Notes: generated by a model from the letters alone, not told the origin. DNA of 64,000 nt from Anaeroplasmataceae bacterium (GCA_029057785.1 JAIDZC010000019.1:1-64000), one strand, 5' to 3'; positions 40,718 through 53,423 are shown, counted from the first letter of the stretch. Program-made: numbers and translations.

Positions 40718-41059
40718 ATGCAAATTAAAACTGGAGACACAGTAGTTGTCATTGCTGGTAAAGACAAATTTACAAAAGACAAAAAGGGTAACCTAGTTCC
40801 TACTACTGGTAAGGTAATAAAGGTTTATCCTAAAACTAACCGTGTGGTTGTTGAAGGTGTTAATAAAGTAACAAAGCATCAAAAGCCTACTCAAGCTAAT
40901 CAAAATGGTGGTAAGATTGAGGTGGAAGCACCTATTGATGCATCTAATGTTATGTTATTAGATCCAAAGGTAAATAAGCCTACACGTGTTGGCATCAAGA
41001 TTGATGAAAATGGAAAGAAAATCAGAGTTTCTAAGAAATCTGATTATGAATTTAAGTAG
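40718..41059 (+). CDS. rplX: 50S ribosomal protein L24
   Basis: Family sequence and position. Confidence 0.97.
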   Translation: MQIKTGDTVVVIAGKDKFTKDKKGNLVPTTGKVIKVYPKTNRVVVEGVNKVTKHQKPTQANQNGGKIEVEAPIDASNVMLLDPKVNKPTRVGIKIDENGKKIRVSKKSDYEFK

Positions 41060-41070
41060 GAGGTAGCAGA

Positions 41071-41610
41071 ATGAATCGTTTACAAGAAAAATATCTAAAG
41101 TCTGTTAAACCAGAGTTAGCAAAAAAATTCTCATACAAGTCTTCTATGCAAATTCCTAAGGTTGAAAAAATCGTTATCAATATGGGTGTTGGTGATGCAG
41201 TTGCAAACTCTAAAGTATTAGATGATGCAGTTGAAGAATTAACACAGATTTCTGGACAAAAGCCAGTTGTTACTAAGGCTAAGCATTCTATCGCTAACTT
41301 TAAGTTACGTGAAGGTATGCCAATTGGCTGTAAGGTAACTCTAAGAGGAGAAAGAATGTATCAATTCTTAGATAAGCTAGTATCCATTGCGTTACCTCGT
41401 GTACGTGATTTCCATGGTGTAAATGGCAATAGCTTTGATGGTCGTGGAAATTATACTCTTGGCGTTAAGGAACAATTAATTTTCCCAGAAATTAATTTCG
41501 ATAAGGTTAAGAAGGTTCGTGGTATGGATATCGTTATCGTTACTACAGCTAACACAGATGAGGAAGGTCGTACTTTATTACAATTAATGGGTATGCCTTT
41601 TAGAAAGTAA
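41071..41610 (+). CDS. rplE: 50S ribosomal protein L5
   Basis: [32 protein letters not shown]. Confidence 0.98.
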   Translation: MNRLQEKYLKSVKPELAKKFSYKSSMQIPKVEKIVINMGVGDAVANSKVLDDAVEELTQISGQKPVVTKAKHSIANFKLREGMPIGCKVTLRGERMYQFLDKLVSIALPRVRDFHGVNGNSFDGRGNYTLGVKEQLIFPEINFDKVKKVRGMDIVIVTTANTDEEGRTLLQLMGMPFRK

Positions 41611-41628
41611 GAGAGGATATAATAGACT

Positions 41629-41814
41629 ATGGCAAAAACATCAATGGTTGTTAAAAATCATAGAAAAGCTAAGTATAGTTCACGTGCATATACACGTTGC
41701 GAGCGTTGTGGTCGTCCACATGCCGTAATCAGCAAGTTCAAGCTTTGTCGTATTTGTTTCCGTGAATTAGCATACAAGGGACAAATTCCAGGCGTTAAAA
41801 AAGCAAGCTGGTAA
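41629..41814 (+). CDS. rpsN: 30S ribosomal protein S14 type Z (zinc-binding)
   Basis: Two CxxC motifs (CERC, CRIC), 61 aa. Confidence 0.97.
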   Translation: MAKTSMVVKNHRKAKYSSRAYTRCERCGRPHAVISKFKLCRICFRELAYKGQIPGVKKASW

Positions 41815-41839
41815 TTTATTAAAAGGAGGATTAATTCAT

Positions 41840-42232
41840 ATGATGACAGATCCAATTGCGGATATGCTAACCCGCATCAGGAATGCAAATGCAATGCGTT
41901 ATGAAACAGTAGAATTGCCATCTTCAAAAACTAAAACAGCTATGTTAACTGTTTTAAAGAATGAAGGCTATATTGCAGATTTCAAGGTTTCAAAAGACGT
42001 TAAAAGTGTTACAACAGTAACATTAAAATACACAGAGGATCACCAACGAGTTATTCGTGGTTTAAAGAGAATTTCAAAACCAAGTCTTCCTGTTTATACT
42101 ACAGCTGAAGATTTACCAAGGGTATTAAACGGATTAGGTGTTGCAATTATCTCAACCTCAAAGGGTATTATGACAGATAAAGAAGCTCGTAAGCAAAAAA
42201 TCGGTGGAGAAGTTTTAGCTTACGTTTGGTAA
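41840..42232 (+). CDS. rpsH: 30S ribosomal protein S8
   Basis: [33 protein letters not shown]. Confidence 0.98.
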   Translation: MMTDPIADMLTRIRNANAMRYETVELPSSKTKTAMLTVLKNEGYIADFKVSKDVKSVTTVTLKYTEDHQRVIRGLKRISKPSLPVYTTAEDLPRVLNGLGVAIISTSKGIMTDKEARKQKIGGEVLAYVW

Positions 42233-42266
42233 GAAATTAATTTTAAAAAATATGGAGGTGTTTTAA

Positions 42267-42809
42267 ATGTCTCGTATTGGTAATAAGGCTATCACATTAC
42301 CTGCCGGCGTTACCGTTAATGTTGCTGAAGGCAATTTTGTTAACGTTAAAGGCCCTAAGGGTGAGTTAAGCTTTCAATTCAATAGTGAGCTAGAAATTGC
42401 TACAGAAGGTAGCGAATGTGTAGTTAAGCGTCCAAACGATACAAAGACTATGAAGATGATGCATGGTACAACTCGTGCATTATTACATAACATGGTTGTT
42501 GGTGTATCAGATGGATTCACAAAAACTTTAGAGATTAACGGTGTTGGTTACCGTGCTCAATTACAAGGAAATAAGGTTGTCGTTTCAGCTGGTTATTCCC
42601 ATCCAGTAGAATTAGAAATTCCTAAGGGATTAAAGGTAGAATTACCAAAGAATACACAAATCATTATTTCTGGTATTGATAAACAATTAGTAGGACAATT
42701 TGCGGCTGAAATTCGTGAGGTACGTAAGCCAGAACCTTATAAAGGTAAAGGTATTAAGTATGCTGATGAACATATTCGTCGTAAGGAAGGTAAAACTGCT
42801 AAGAAGTAG
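42267..42809 (+). CDS. rplF: 50S ribosomal protein L6
   Basis: [35 protein letters not shown]. Confidence 0.98.
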   Translation: MSRIGNKAITLPAGVTVNVAEGNFVNVKGPKGELSFQFNSELEIATEGSECVVKRPNDTKTMKMMHGTTRALLHNMVVGVSDGFTKTLEINGVGYRAQLQGNKVVVSAGYSHPVELEIPKGLKVELPKNTQIIISGIDKQLVGQFAAEIREVRKPEPYKGKGIKYADEHIRRKEGKTAKK

Positions 42810-42828
42810 TAGAAAGGAGTGCTAGTAT

Positions 42829-43191
42829 ATGATTAATAAAGTATCTAAAAATGCAAGTCGTCAAAAGAGACACTTACGTTTACGTCAAACATTATCTGGA
42901 ACAGCTTCAAAGCCAAGATTAAATGTTTTCCGTTCAAATAAGCAAATTTATGCACAAATTATCGATGATACTACTGGTAAGACATTATGCTGTGCTTCTT
43001 CTCTAGATGCAGAAGCAAAAGTTAAAAATGGTTCCAATGTAGAAGCAGCAACTAAGGTTGGTACTTTAATTGCTAAGCGTGCATTAGATTTAAAGATTGA
43101 GGCTGTAGTTTTTGACCGTGGTGGTTATTTATATCATGGACGTGTTAAGGCTTTAGCTGATGCAGCAAGAGCTGCAGGATTAAAATTCTAA
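42829..43191 (+). CDS. rplR: 50S ribosomal protein L18
   Basis: [22 protein letters not shown]. Confidence 0.98.
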   Translation: MINKVSKNASRQKRHLRLRQTLSGTASKPRLNVFRSNKQIYAQIIDDTTGKTLCCASSLDAEAKVKNGSNVEAATKVGTLIAKRALDLKIEAVVFDRGGYLYHGRVKALADAARAAGLKF

Positions 43192-43206
43192 GGAGGATAA
43201 ATTCTT

Positions 43207-43722
43207 ATGCGTCAAGATCATAAAGAACGTAAGGAAGTTGAACAACCAGAGTTTGAAGAGCGTGTTGTTACAATTAACCGTGTAACAAAGGTTGTTAAAG
43301 GCGGTAGACGTTTCCGTTTCGCTGCATTAGTTGTAATCGGTGATAAGAAGGGACGTGTTGGCTTTGGTACTGGTAAGTCACAAGAAGTACCTGAGGCAAT
43401 TAAAAAGGCCGTTGAAAGTGCAAAAAAGAATATGATTACTGTTGCCACTGTAAAAACTACTATTCCTCATGAAGTAACTGGTATTTATGGAGCAGGTCGT
43501 GTTGTTTTAAGACCAGCTAGTGAAGGTACTGGAGTTATCGCTGGTGGTCCAGTACGTGCCGTTGTCGAATTAGCCGGCATCAGTGATATCTTATCTAAAT
43601 CATTGGGTTCTGCTACACCTATTAATGTAGTAAGAGCTACAATAGAAGGGTTAAAGAGTTTAGAGACTGTTGAACAGGTTGCTGCAAGACGTGGTAAGAC
43701 AGTTGAAGAAATTCTAAGGTAA
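43207..43722 (+). CDS. rpsE: 30S ribosomal protein S5
   Basis: [28 protein letters not shown]. Confidence 0.98.
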   Translation: MRQDHKERKEVEQPEFEERVVTINRVTKVVKGGRRFRFAALVVIGDKKGRVGFGTGKSQEVPEAIKKAVESAKKNMITVATVKTTIPHEVTGIYGAGRVVLRPASEGTGVIAGGPVRAVVELAGISDILSKSLGSATPINVVRATIEGLKSLETVEQVAARRGKTVEEILR

Positions 43723-43728
43723 GCAGAC

Positions 43729-43902
43729 ATGTATAAAATAACTTTAGTAAAAAGCTTAATTGGTCGTAAGCCTAATCAACGTGCAACAGCAAAGGCTTTA
43801 GGCTTAACAAAAATTGGCCAAACAGTTACAAAAGAGGAAAATGAAGCAATTCGCGGTATGATCGTTACCATAGCACATATGGTAAAGGTTGTCCAAGAAT
43901 AG
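43729..43902 (+). CDS. rpmD: 50S ribosomal protein L30 (absent from the ORF track)
   Basis: Hand translation [57 protein letters not shown]; 57 aa, between rpsE and rplO. Confidence 0.95.
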   Translation: MYKITLVKSLIGRKPNQRATAKALGLTKIGQTVTKEENEAIRGMIVTIAHMVKVVQE

Positions 43903-43914
43903 GAGGTGCCAGAC

Positions 43915-44352
43915 ATGTTAAATGAATTAAAGCCAAATGCAGGCGCAAGACATGCTAAAAAGCGTGTAGGTCGTGGTATTGGTAGTGGTCTTGGTAAAAC
44001 AGCAGGTAGAGGTTCTAAAGGTCAAAATGCTCGTTCAGGCGGTGGCGTTCGTCCAGGCTTTGAAGGTGGACAATTACCTTTATTCCAACGTTTACCTAAG
44101 ATTGGTTTCCATAGCCATTCACATAAATTCTATGCAATTGTTAACATAGAAAAATTAAATTGCTTTGAAGATGGAGCTACAGTTGATGCTGAAAGCTTAA
44201 TCAAGGCAGGTTTAATTAAAGAAACCTTAGATGGTGTTAAAGTATTAGGTCAAGGAGAATTAACAAAGAAGTTAACTGTTAAGGTTAACAAAATTTCTAA
44301 ATCAGCACAATCAGCCATTGAAAATGCTGGTGGTACTGTCGAGGTGATTTAA
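43915..44352 (+). CDS. rplO: 50S ribosomal protein L15
   Basis: [32 protein letters not shown] 43915 with an optimal AGGAGG SD. Confidence 0.97.
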   Translation: MLNELKPNAGARHAKKRVGRGIGSGLGKTAGRGSKGQNARSGGGVRPGFEGGQLPLFQRLPKIGFHSHSHKFYAIVNIEKLNCFEDGATVDAESLIKAGLIKETLDGVKVLGQGELTKKLTVKVNKISKSAQSAIENAGGTVEVI

Positions 44353-45663
44353 TTGTTAGAGAAGCTAAAGAAGATTTTAAGTAATAAAGAAATATTACAA
44401 AAAATCATATTTACATTCGCAATTCTTTTAGTATTTAAAATTGGAACCTACATTCCAATTCCGCTAATTTCTACAACAAGTATTAGGGGAGTTATTGCAG
44501 GTAATGATTTCTTAACTGTGTTAAATGCCTTTTCTGGAGGAGGTTTATCTAACTTCTCTATCCTAGCTTTAGGTATTTCACCTTATATTACTTCATCCAT
44601 TATTGTTCAAATGCTTCAGCTTTTAATTCCAAAGCTAAAGGAGTGGGGAGAACAAGGAGAAGTAGGTAAGGTAAAGATTGGACGTGTAACACGTTATGTT
44701 ACTATTGTTCTAGCTATGGTTCAAGCTTTAGTATTGATCTTTGGTCTTGGAGCTCAGCCAGAAAATGTATTAATTGATTCCTTGATTCAATATAAGAGTT
44801 ATTATTGGGCCTTCTATATTTATATGGCGATTGTAATTACAGCAGGTTCTGCATTCACAATGTGGTTAGCCGATTTAATTACTCGTCATGGTATAGGTAA
44901 TGGTTCATCAATGATTATTTCTGCAGGTATTATTTCATCAATTCCAGCGATGTTTAGTACGTTAGGAAATAAGTATTTAGGAGCAAATACAACAGGTTTA
45001 AATATCTTCTTATATATTTTAGTTATCGTATTATATATAGCAATGATTTTAGCTGTTGTTTACTTCGAAGGTGCAGTAAGAAAAATTCCTGTACAATATG
45101 CAAATCGTCAGGCATCTCAAGGCTCTGACATTCCAGTTAAGCTAAATAGTGCAAACGTAATTCCAGTTATCTTTGCATCTACAATTATGAGTATTCCTTT
45201 GACCGTTGTAGGTATTATGGGATTATCTACATCTACATCTGTAGGTGCATTTTGGGTAAATGAAGTTTTCTCTAATGCTAAACCTATTGGTTGTACATTG
45301 TACATTATATTGATTGTATTCTTCAGTTTCTTCTATTCCTTTATGACAGTAGATCCTGATAAGATTAGTGATAACTTAGATAAGCAGGGAGCATTCATCC
45401 CAGGCTATCGTCCAGGAGAAGATACTAAGATTCAATTATCAAGAATGCTATTTAGAATCACCTTGATTGGTGCGGCTTATTTAGTATTTATTGCATTAGT
45501 ACCTATTATTGTATCTGCCGCTTTCGGATTCACTTCAAGTGAAGCAAGCACAATTACAATTGGTGGTACATCATTAATCATTGTTGTCGGTGTTGCTATT
45601 GAGACATTCCGTCAAATTGAAACAGCATCTGAAACAAAGGATTATAAAGGCTTCTTAGATTAA
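44353..45663 (+). CDS. secY: Protein translocase subunit SecY (TTG start)
   Basis: 10-TM SecY family, [23 protein letters not shown]; begins with TTG. Confidence 0.97.
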   Translation: MLEKLKKILSNKEILQKIIFTFAILLVFKIGTYIPIPLISTTSIRGVIAGNDFLTVLNAFSGGGLSNFSILALGISPYITSSIIVQMLQLLIPKLKEWGEQGEVGKVKIGRVTRYVTIVLAMVQALVLIFGLGAQPENVLIDSLIQYKSYYWAFYIYMAIVITAGSAFTMWLADLITRHGIGNGSSMIISAGIISSIPAMFSTLGNKYLGANTTGLNIFLYILVIVLYIAMILAVVYFEGAVRKIPVQYANRQASQGSDIPVKLNSANVIPVIFASTIMSIPLTVVGIMGLSTSTSVGAFWVNEVFSNAKPIGCTLYIILIVFFSFFYSFMTVDPDKISDNLDKQGAFIPGYRPGEDTKIQLSRMLFRITLIGAAYLVFIALVPIIVSAAFGFTSSEASTITIGGTSLIIVVGVAIETFRQIETASETKDYKGFLD

Positions 45664-45680
45664 TTAGGAGGATGACTCAT

Positions 45681-46325
45681 ATGAAACTATTAATTATGGG
45701 TAGACCTGGTGCTGGTAAAGGCACACAAGCAGCAAACATTAAAGAATATTATCATATTCCTCATATTTCTACTGGAGATATGTTTAGAGCTGCAATTAAG
45801 AATCAAACGAAGTTAGGCTTAACGGCCAAAGAATATATGGATAAGGGTGCACTAGTTCCTGATGAGGTAACTATCGGCATCGTTAAAGAAAGATTATTAG
45901 AAGATGATTGTAAGAAAGGATTCCTATTAGATGGTTTCCCTCGTACAATTGCTCAAGCAGAAAGCTTAGAAAGCTTTTTGAAAGAAAATGGTATTGTCTT
46001 AGATGCTGTTTTAGATGTTGATGTTCCAGCAGAAATTTTAGTGAGAAGAATGGTTGGTCGTCGTGTTTGCAAAGGCTGTGGAGCTACATATCATGTAGAA
46101 TTCAATGCACCTAAACAAGAAGGCATTTGCGATGTATGTGGAACTAAGTTAATTCAAAGAAATGATGACACTTTAGAAACTGCAGAAAATCGTTTAAATG
46201 TTTATGATAAACAAACTGCTCCATTACTACAATTTTATAAGGAAAGAAATTTATTAAAAACAGTAGATGGCAATCAAGCATTAGATAAAGTTTTTGAGGA
46301 TATAAAAGCTGTATTAGGTGCTTAA
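45681..46325 (+). CDS. adk: Adenylate kinase with zinc-binding LID
   Basis: [19 protein letters not shown]...CDVCG; start at MKLLIMG. Confidence 0.97.
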   Translation: MKLLIMGRPGAGKGTQAANIKEYYHIPHISTGDMFRAAIKNQTKLGLTAKEYMDKGALVPDEVTIGIVKERLLEDDCKKGFLLDGFPRTIAQAESLESFLKENGIVLDAVLDVDVPAEILVRRMVGRRVCKGCGATYHVEFNAPKQEGICDVCGTKLIQRNDDTLETAENRLNVYDKQTAPLLQFYKERNLLKTVDGNQALDKVFEDIKAVLGA

Positions 46326-46327
46326 AC

Positions 46328-47077
46328 ATGATTGAAATCAAAAGCGAACGTGAAATAGCGTTATTAAAAGAGGCGGGACGCATTGTTGCGTTATGTCATG
46401 AAGAAATGGCCAAGCGGGTAAGACCAGGAGTTTCTACACAGGAACTGAACGATATCTGCGAAAAAATCATTTTAGAACATAATGCGACTCCATCCTTTAA
46501 AGGATATGGCGGCTTCCCCTCTGCTGTTTGTGCATCTGTGAATGAAGTTGTTGTTCACGGTATTCCAAGTAAGAAGCAAATTCTAAAAGAAGGAGATATA
46601 ATTGCCTTAGACATAGGAGCCTGTTATAAGGGCTACCATGGAGATTCTGCATGGAGCTATGCAGTAGGCAATATTAGTCCTAAGGATCAGCTTTTAATGC
46701 AAGTGACTCACGACTCCTTGTTTAAGGGATTAGAACAGGTACGTGAGGGAGCGCACTTAGGTGATGTTAGTGCCGCTATTGGTAACTATGCAACATCCTA
46801 TGGCTTTGGTGTGGTTGAAGAATTTACAGGACATGGTGTGGGTAGAAACTTACATGAGGATCCAGCAATCTTTAACTATGGAGAACCAGGCACTGGACCT
46901 ATATTAAAGGAAGGTATGGTTTTAGCTATTGAGCCAATGATTAATGCAGGTACTAAAAGGGTAAGAATCTTGAGTGATGGTTGGACAACCGTAACAAGAG
47001 ATAAATCTAAAAGTGCACATTTTGAACATACCATTGTAGTGCGTAAAAATGGTTATGAAATTTTAACTACACTATAA
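46328..47077 (+). CDS. map: Methionine aminopeptidase type I
   Basis: [29 protein letters not shown]. Confidence 0.97.
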   Translation: MIEIKSEREIALLKEAGRIVALCHEEMAKRVRPGVSTQELNDICEKIILEHNATPSFKGYGGFPSAVCASVNEVVVHGIPSKKQILKEGDIIALDIGACYKGYHGDSAWSYAVGNISPKDQLLMQVTHDSLFKGLEQVREGAHLGDVSAAIGNYATSYGFGVVEEFTGHGVGRNLHEDPAIFNYGEPGTGPILKEGMVLAIEPMINAGTKRVRILSDGWTTVTRDKSKSAHFEHTIVVRKNGYEILTTL

Positions 47078-47092
47078 AGGAGAATTTATAGA

Positions 47093-47314
47093 ATGGCAAA
47101 AAAAGACGACGTTATTGAAATGGAAGGTAAAGTACTTGAGGTACTACCTAATACACAATTTATTGTTAAACTTGAAAATGATCATCAAGTCTTAGCACAC
47201 GTTTCTGGTAAAATCCGCATGAATAACATACGCATTTTACCAGGGGACAAAGTTACGATTGAATTATCAACGTATGACTTAACACGTGGCAGAATAACTT
47301 ACAGACATAAATAA
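47093..47314 (+). CDS. infA: Translation initiation factor IF-1
   Basis: [16 protein letters not shown]...GRITYRHK. Confidence 0.97.
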   Translation: MAKKDDVIEMEGKVLEVLPNTQFIVKLENDHQVLAHVSGKIRMNNIRILPGDKVTIELSTYDLTRGRITYRHK

Positions 47315-47332
47315 TATTGGAGGTATTTAAAG

Positions 47333-47446
47333 ATGAAAGTAAGACCATCAGTAAAACCAATTTGTGACAAATGCAAGGTTATTAAACGCAAGGGCCGTGT
47401 TATGGTTATTTGCGAAAACCCAAAGCATAAACAAAGACAAGGATAA
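47333..47446 (+). CDS. rpmJ: 50S ribosomal protein L36 (absent from the ORF track)
   Basis: Hand translation [37 protein letters not shown]. Confidence 0.96.
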   Translation: MKVRPSVKPICDKCKVIKRKGRVMVICENPKHKQRQG

Positions 47447-47465
47447 AAGTAGGAGGAACTAAAAT

Positions 47466-47831
47466 ATGGCACGTATTGCAGGAGTAGATATTCCAAGCGA
47501 AAAGCGTATAGTTATATCATTACAATACATTTATGGTATTGGTGAACCTACATCTAAAAAGATTTTAGCAGATGCAGGTGTATCTGAGGATATCCGTACA
47601 AAGGATTTAACAGAAGAGCAATTACAAGCGATTCGTACTCAGGTTGCAAAAATTAAAGTAGAGGGTGATCTTCGTAGAGAAGTAGCTCTTAATATTAAGC
47701 GTTTAATGGAAATTGGATGCTATAGAGGTATTCGTCATAGAAAGAATTTACCAGTTCGTGGACAAAATACAAGAAATAATGCACGTACTCGTAAAGGCCC
47801 TAGACATACTATCGCTAATAAGAAGAAATAA
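47466..47831 (+). CDS. rpsM: 30S ribosomal protein S13
   Basis: [36 protein letters not shown]. Confidence 0.98.
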   Translation: MARIAGVDIPSEKRIVISLQYIYGIGEPTSKKILADAGVSEDIRTKDLTEEQLQAIRTQVAKIKVEGDLRREVALNIKRLMEIGCYRGIRHRKNLPVRGQNTRNNARTRKGPRHTIANKKK

Positions 47832-47848
47832 TAAGGAGGAAATAAATT

Positions 47849-48232
47849 ATGGCACGTAAAGTTACTAAACGTCGTGTGAAGAGAAATTGCCCTACTGGCG
47901 TTGCTCATATTCATTCGACTTTCAATAATACTATCGTTACAATCACTGATCCAGATGGAAATGTAATTTCTTGGAGTAGTGCAGGTGCATTAGGCTTTAA
48001 GGGTAGTCGTAAATCAACTCCTTTTGCCGCACAAATGTGTAGTGAAGCAGCAGCTAAGGCTGCAGTAGATGCAGGTGTATCTAAGGTTGAAGTTTCAGTA
48101 AAGGGTCCAGGTCAAGGACGTGAGGCAGCAATTCGTTCTTTAACTGTTGCAGGATTAGAGATTACAGCAATTACCGATGTAACTCCAGTTCCTCATAATG
48201 GTTGCCGCCCACCAAAGCGTCCAAGAGGATAA
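47849..48232 (+). CDS. rpsK: 30S ribosomal protein S11
   Basis: [29 protein letters not shown]. Confidence 0.98.
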   Translation: MARKVTKRRVKRNCPTGVAHIHSTFNNTIVTITDPDGNVISWSSAGALGFKGSRKSTPFAAQMCSEAAAKAAVDAGVSKVEVSVKGPGQGREAAIRSLTVAGLEITAITDVTPVPHNGCRPPKRPRG

Positions 48233-48284
48233 GATTTTAGAAGTATTTTTAAATGTTATATAAAAATATATAGGAGGCCCATTA

Positions 48285-49244
48285 ATGAAAGATTTAAAAT
48301 TCGAAAAACCTAGAACAAGCATTGAAGAAATTGCTGATCAAGGGAATTATGGTAAGTTCGTTGTATCTCCTCTAGAAAGAGGATTTGGTATTACATTAGG
48401 TAATGCTTTAAGAAGAACTTTATTATCTTCTTTACCAGGTGCAGCTTTCGTAAACGTTAAAATCGAAGGTGCAGAACATGAATTTCAAAATGTTGATGGA
48501 GTAGTAGAGGATGTTATCACTATTATCTTAAATTTAAAGCGTGTAGTTTTATCTGTAGATAGCGAAGATCCAAACTTTGAAACTGTTGTTGAAATTCATA
48601 GAGGAGAAGGCGAAGTTACTGCAGGTGATATCATTCACGGAAATGAAGTAGTCGTTGTAAATCCAGAACAACATATTGCTACTGTTTCTGCTGGTGGAGA
48701 CCTACATATGTTCTTAACTATTCGTAAGGGAGTTGGTTATGTAAGCTCTGCTATGAATAAAGAATATAATCAATCTGTTGGTGTAATCTCTATTGACTCT
48801 ATTTACACACCAATTGTCAATGTTGCATTCAATGTTGAAAAAACTCGTGTGGAAAATGTCAATGTAGCTTCATTTGATAAGCTAGAAATAGAGGTTCAAA
48901 CTAACGGCTCTATTACAGCTAAGGAAGCATTAGCAATAGCTTCTAAAATGATGATAGAACATCTAGAGGTAATAGTAGAATTGAGTGAAAAGGCATCTGT
49001 TACAGATTATATGATTGAAACAGAAGATGACACTCAAAACCGCAAACTAGAAATGACTATTGATGAACTAGATTTATCTGTTCGTTCTTACAACTGTCTA
49101 AAGCGTGCAAGCTTAAATACAGTTGCTGAATTAGCTGCTAAATCTGAAGAGGATATGATGAAGGTTCGTAACCTTGGTAGAAAGTCATTAAAAGAAATAA
49201 AAGAAAAGTTAGAAGCCTTAGGATTAGGCTTTAAGAAAGATTAA
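48285..49244 (+). CDS. rpoA: DNA-directed RNA polymerase subunit alpha
   Basis: [24 protein letters not shown]-terminal alpha-CTD. Confidence 0.98.
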   Translation: MKDLKFEKPRTSIEEIADQGNYGKFVVSPLERGFGITLGNALRRTLLSSLPGAAFVNVKIEGAEHEFQNVDGVVEDVITIILNLKRVVLSVDSEDPNFETVVEIHRGEGEVTAGDIIHGNEVVVVNPEQHIATVSAGGDLHMFLTIRKGVGYVSSAMNKEYNQSVGVISIDSIYTPIVNVAFNVEKTRVENVNVASFDKLEIEVQTNGSITAKEALAIASKMMIEHLEVIVELSEKASVTDYMIETEDDTQNRKLEMTIDELDLSVRSYNCLKRASLNTVAELAAKSEEDMMKVRNLGRKSLKEIKEKLEALGLGFKKD

Positions 49245-49264
49245 TCGTAAGGAGGATATCAAAT

Positions 49265-49624
49265 ATGGCATATAGTAGATTACGTCGTAGTTCAGACCAA
49301 AGAAAAGCATTACTTCGTGACTTAGTTACTGATTTAATTTTAAATGGTCGTATTGAAACTACAGAAGCCAAGGCTAAGGAATTAAAAAGATTAGCTGATA
49401 AAATGGTCACTTTAGGAAAGACTAATACACTTCACTCCCGTCGTCAAGCTGCTACACTCGTACGTTTCGAAAAGGCTGAAGATGGACAATATGCTATTCA
49501 AAAGCTATTCAGTGAAATTGCCCCAAAATTTGCTAGCCGTAATGGAGGTTACACACGTGTAATTAAAACTGGTTTCCGTCGTGGAGATTCAGCTCCTATG
49601 GCTATAATTGAATGGGTTGAATAA
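49265..49624 (+). CDS. rplQ: 50S ribosomal protein L17
   Basis: [19 protein letters not shown]. Confidence 0.98.
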   Translation: MAYSRLRRSSDQRKALLRDLVTDLILNGRIETTEAKAKELKRLADKMVTLGKTNTLHSRRQAATLVRFEKAEDGQYAIQKLFSEIAPKFASRNGGYTRVIKTGFRRGDSAPMAIIEWVE

Positions 49625-49630
49625 TAAACA

Positions 49631-49655
49631 AAGGTGCACATATGTGCACTTTTTT
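49631..49655. terminator. Bidirectional terminator between rplQ and spoIIE
   Basis: GTGCACATATGTGCAC perfect palindrome flanked by A and T runs. Confidence 0.7.
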
Positions 49656-49661
49656 ATTTTT

Positions 49662-51626
49662 TTAAGAAACTGCTTTTATTACTATTAAAGATAAATCATC
49701 CTTTAATTTTCCTTTTTCTTTCTTTTTTAAATAGTCGACAATAGAATAGCATGCCTCTTCAGCAGTTTGATTTTGATCAACAAGTGATTCAAATTCCTTG
49801 TTACTGATAAAATCACTTATCCCGTCGGATAATAAAAAGATGAAATCACCACTAAATAAATCTAATTCATAGGCTGAATTGACATCATCTAATTTTAAAG
49901 GTAGGGCTTGATTTTCATATTTTAATAACTTTTGATTATGTAATATGTATGTGGTAGAAGATCCCATTTTATATAAATTCATTTTTCGATTGGCTGGATC
50001 AATACTTAAGAAGTCTAGTGTTGCATAGCGATCATAATTGCTTCTTAATTCATAGACATCTTCTAATAGCTTTAATATCGTTTTTGTACGGAAATGATAG
50101 GTAGAAAGTGTAGAGATTGTTTTAAGGGCATCAATAGATTCGGTATAGGCATTATAACCACTTCCCATTCCATCGCTTAATGCAAACACATAGGAATTGT
50201 TATAATCCTTTTTTATATAATAATTGTCACCACTCATTAGGTTCCCTTCTTTGGCCAATATAGTATGAGCGTAGGTAATCTTTAATTGTGCTTTTTTATA
50301 AAAGTAGATTTGATCTTTTGTTTGTTTAATTTCAAGACGTTCTCCGAATGCTTTATATGCACATCTTAAAAATAGTGATTCTATTATAGGTTTATTTGTA
50401 TCCATTCTTATGGAAAAGTAAAGAGAAGAGGATGCCAAATTGATATCAAGATTATTTATCGGATATCCAAAGCTGAACAAGAGGGATATGAATTTTTCGT
50501 ATTCTTTTTTTAAGGCTAGACTTTGATTATATAAATAGCTTAATTCAAAGGATAAGGATTTCATAGCGCTATATTCAAATCCTTTGTTCATATTTTCTGT
50601 ATTCGCATCAATCACAAAACGATTGTAGTAAGGGCAATCATAGATATTTTGTCTATATCCCAGCATTGCTGCAGATAGAAAGCTATATCTTTTATCTAGC
50701 TTGGTTCTGCAAAGTGTACTTTTGGTACATGCCGAACAATAGGTCCTACTAATTTCATTAAACTTTTTTTCTTTTAATTCTTTTATTTTTATGTTTTTGT
50801 TATACTCTTCATTTAAATTAGAAATATATTTATTAAAATCATCAAATAAGGTATTTATATAATTTTGTTCTATAGATAATTTTTTATCTGTAAAAGGAAG
50901 TATAGTTACGAATATGCTATATAGCATTCCAAATACCCAGATAATATTTTTATAAGTGAATGTAAAGATTACAGAAATGGGCATATAGGAAATTGCGGTT
51001 GGAAGAAGGATAGAAGGCAATTTAGTATAATCCTTTATTCCAATCATCAAAGCATAAAGAAGAATAAATACGAGATTATATTTGAAATCTCGTATTAAAA
51101 ACAGCTGCATAAATAAAAAATACATCACATAGGAATTTTCACAATAATAGAAAATAATAAAGAAATAACCAAGAAGAAGTGTTAAATCGATTATCTTTTG
51201 TTGATAAGGGATAATTGTTTTTTTTTGTTCAATGGTTTGAAATACATGTAGCGCATTCATTACGCCATAAATAACCAATAGGTAAAGCATTATTTTTAAA
51301 GTATCTGACTGAAATCCTTGTAGAATATATAATACAGTAAAAATGGTTATGCTACTTAATCCAAAGACTCCTAAAGCATAATATCGATTCTTTTTTATAA
51401 ACGGATATAACAATAGATGATAAGCAAAAACAGCTATTAAAATATAAGTGTGGCTTAAAGGAAGGTAAAACCCTATACACAACGGTAATATGGTGAACCA
51501 TATGTTTTCTAATGCCAGTATAGAAATTAAAAAGCTAGCGGTAAATATCGAGATATCTTTGGGTAAGAATAAAAGAGAAGCAATGTAAAAACAATAGTGT
51601 AAGGCAAATACTGCATATTTTCTCAT
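49662..51626 (-). CDS. spoIIE: Stage II sporulation protein E (SpoIIE) phosphatase
   Basis: Multi-TM N-terminus, Cys-containing central region, PP2C-type SGDNYYIK...ALSDGMGSGYNA...LLSDGISD. Confidence 0.9.
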   Translation of the reverse strand: MRKYAVFALHYCFYIASLLFLPKDISIFTASFLISILALENIWFTILPLCIGFYLPLSHTYILIAVFAYHLLLYPFIKKNRYYALGVFGLSSITIFTVLYILQGFQSDTLKIMLYLLVIYGVMNALHVFQTIEQKKTIIPYQQKIIDLTLLLGYFFIIFYYCENSYVMYFLFMQLFLIRDFKYNLVFILLYALMIGIKDYTKLPSILLPTAISYMPISVIFTFTYKNIIWVFGMLYSIFVTILPFTDKKLSIEQNYINTLFDDFNKYISNLNEEYNKNIKIKELKEKKFNEISRTYCSACTKSTLCRTKLDKRYSFLSAAMLGYRQNIYDCPYYNRFVIDANTENMNKGFEYSAMKSLSFELSYLYNQSLALKKEYEKFISLLFSFGYPINNLDINLASSSLYFSIRMDTNKPIIESLFLRCAYKAFGERLEIKQTKDQIYFYKKAQLKITYAHTILAKEGNLMSGDNYYIKKDYNNSYVFALSDGMGSGYNAYTESIDALKTISTLSTYHFRTKTILKLLEDVYELRSNYDRYATLDFLSIDPANRKMNLYKMGSSTTYILHNQKLLKYENQALPLKLDDVNSAYELDLFSGDFIFLLSDGISDFISNKEFESLVDQNQTAEEACYSIVDYLKKKEKGKLKDDLSLIVIKAVS

Positions 51627-51848
51627 GATGCATCACCTAAGGCATATTATAAAGAATGGTCTATAAAAAGTTTGTCGTTGTGAGGATGGAATATTAAAAT
51701 AAATCGAAAAGAAAAATATATTATAAGAATATCATTATGAAAGAATTTATGATATTTAAATTAATTCATCAGGTTTTGTATTCTTAATCTCTTGAAGAAG
51801 CCCTAAACTAATGATAAAATTATATTGTTTATGAATGGAGTTGAATAT

Positions 51849-52418
51849 ATGAAACCAATTATTTTAAGAAGTGGATCTCCACGAAGAAAAGAATTATTAG
51901 AGCGTGAGCATTATTCCTTTGAAATTATCGTTTCAGATATAGATGAAAAAATGGATACAGAGAAAACTCCATATGAAAACGTGAAAGCTTTAGGATTGAA
52001 AAAAGCTTCCTTTGAACAAGAAAAATATTATGGAAGTATTTTAATTGGCTGTGATACAATTGTTGTTTTAGATGGAGTCATATATGGAAAGCCAAAGGAT
52101 GAGTTAGACGCCTATCAAATGCTAAAGAAATTGTCTAATCGTACACATCAGGTGTTGAGTGGGGTTGGAATTATATATAAAGAAAAGATTTATAATTTTG
52201 TTTGTGTTTCACAAGTGACTTTTAAAGACTTATCGACGGAAGATATTTTGAATTATATCAAAACAAAAGAATGCTTCGGTAAAGCAGGAAGCTATGCTAT
52301 TCAAGGGATAGGAAGAAATTTGATTCAGAAATATGAAGGATCATTAGATAATATTATCGGGCTTCCAGTTGCGGAGATTAAGAAAGTGTTGGATGAGATT
52401 TATGCAATGGAAGATTAG
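51849..52418 (+). CDS. maf: Maf-family nucleotide pyrophosphatase
   Basis: LRSGSPRRKELLE, CDTIVVLDGVIYGKP; start at MKPIIL. Confidence 0.93.
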   Translation: MKPIILRSGSPRRKELLEREHYSFEIIVSDIDEKMDTEKTPYENVKALGLKKASFEQEKYYGSILIGCDTIVVLDGVIYGKPKDELDAYQMLKKLSNRTHQVLSGVGIIYKEKIYNFVCVSQVTFKDLSTEDILNYIKTKECFGKAGSYAIQGIGRNLIQKYEGSLDNIIGLPVAEIKKVLDEIYAMED

Positions 52419-53376
52419 AGATATAGAAATTCCTAACAGATTAGTTTTAGCTCCTATGGCAGGAATTACAAATGAAGCCTTTCGTATTTTATGCAAAGAA
52501 ATGGGCTGTGGTTTAGTTGTTGCCGAAATGGTAAGTGATAAGGCAATAGGCTTTCAAAATGAACGTACTTTGAAAATGACAAAGGTGAATCCAATAGAGC
52601 ATCCTATAAGTATGCAAATTTTTGGTGGAGATGTAGAAAGTCTTGTTCAAGCTGCAAAATATATTGATACTTGTAGTGATGCAGATATCATTGATATCAA
52701 TATGGGATGCCCAGTCAATAAGGTTGCCAAGAAATCTCATGCAGGAGCAGCCTTATTAACAAATCCTGATTTAGTTTATGAGATTGTTTCAAATGTGGTA
52801 AAAAATGTATCTAAGCCAGTTACAGTTAAAATTCGTATAGGTTGGGATATGGAGAGTATTAATGCTGTAGAGGTTGCCAAGAAAATAGAGGCAGCAGGAG
52901 CTAGTGCTATTACAGTTCATGGTAGAACTAGAAGTCAGTTTTATTCAGGGAAAGCAGATTTAGATTGGATAAAAAAAGTGAAAGAAGCGGTTACGATTCC
53001 TGTAATTGGGAATGGAGATATTATAGATATTGATTCTGCGAAGCATATGTTAGAATACACTGGAGTAGATGCTATTGCAGTGGGAAGAGGTGCATTAGGG
53101 AACCCTTTTATCTTTCGAGAATTATCTAAGTACTTTCAAGAGGGTGTAATTGTAGAGAAACCTAACAATCAAGAAATTTTGGATACAATAAAAAAGCATC
53201 ACAACCTTTTATTAGATTTAAAAGGAGAAAAACTAGCGTTATTAGAAATGCGTGGGCACGTTGCCTGGTATTTAAAAGGAAAACCAGGAAGTGCAAAAAT
53301 TAAAGATTTATGCAATAAGCAAACTTCATTTACAGAAGTTTTGACAATTTTAGAGAATTATTTTAACGGAATTTAA
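52402..53376 (+). CDS. dusB: tRNA-dihydrouridine synthase
   Basis: LAPMAGITNEAFR, DINMGCPVNKVAKKSHAGAALL, VHGRTRSQFYSG; start ATG 52402 overlapping maf. Confidence 0.94.
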   Translation: MQWKIRDIEIPNRLVLAPMAGITNEAFRILCKEMGCGLVVAEMVSDKAIGFQNERTLKMTKVNPIEHPISMQIFGGDVESLVQAAKYIDTCSDADIIDINMGCPVNKVAKKSHAGAALLTNPDLVYEIVSNVVKNVSKPVTVKIRIGWDMESINAVEVAKKIEAAGASAITVHGRTRSQFYSGKADLDWIKKVKEAVTIPVIGNGDIIDIDSAKHMLEYTGVDAIAVGRGALGNPFIFRELSKYFQEGVIVEKPNNQEILDTIKKHHNLLLDLKGEKLALLEMRGHVAWYLKGKPGSAKIKDLCNKQTSFTEVLTILENYFNGI

Positions 53377-53393
53377 GAGTTTCTTTTTTATGA

Positions 53394-53423
53394 TAACCCT
53401 TTCATATTTTTTAAGGGTTTTCC
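53394..53423 (+). terminator. Intrinsic terminator after dusB
   Basis: aaccctt...aagggtt stem followed by a short T-rich stretch. Confidence 0.5.

Noticed and set aside
43485-43730. Antisense ORFs throughout the ribosomal protein cluster (e.g. 36216-36407, 38188-38433, 43218-43448)
   Set aside because: Opposite strand of highly conserved r-protein genes; no independent signals.
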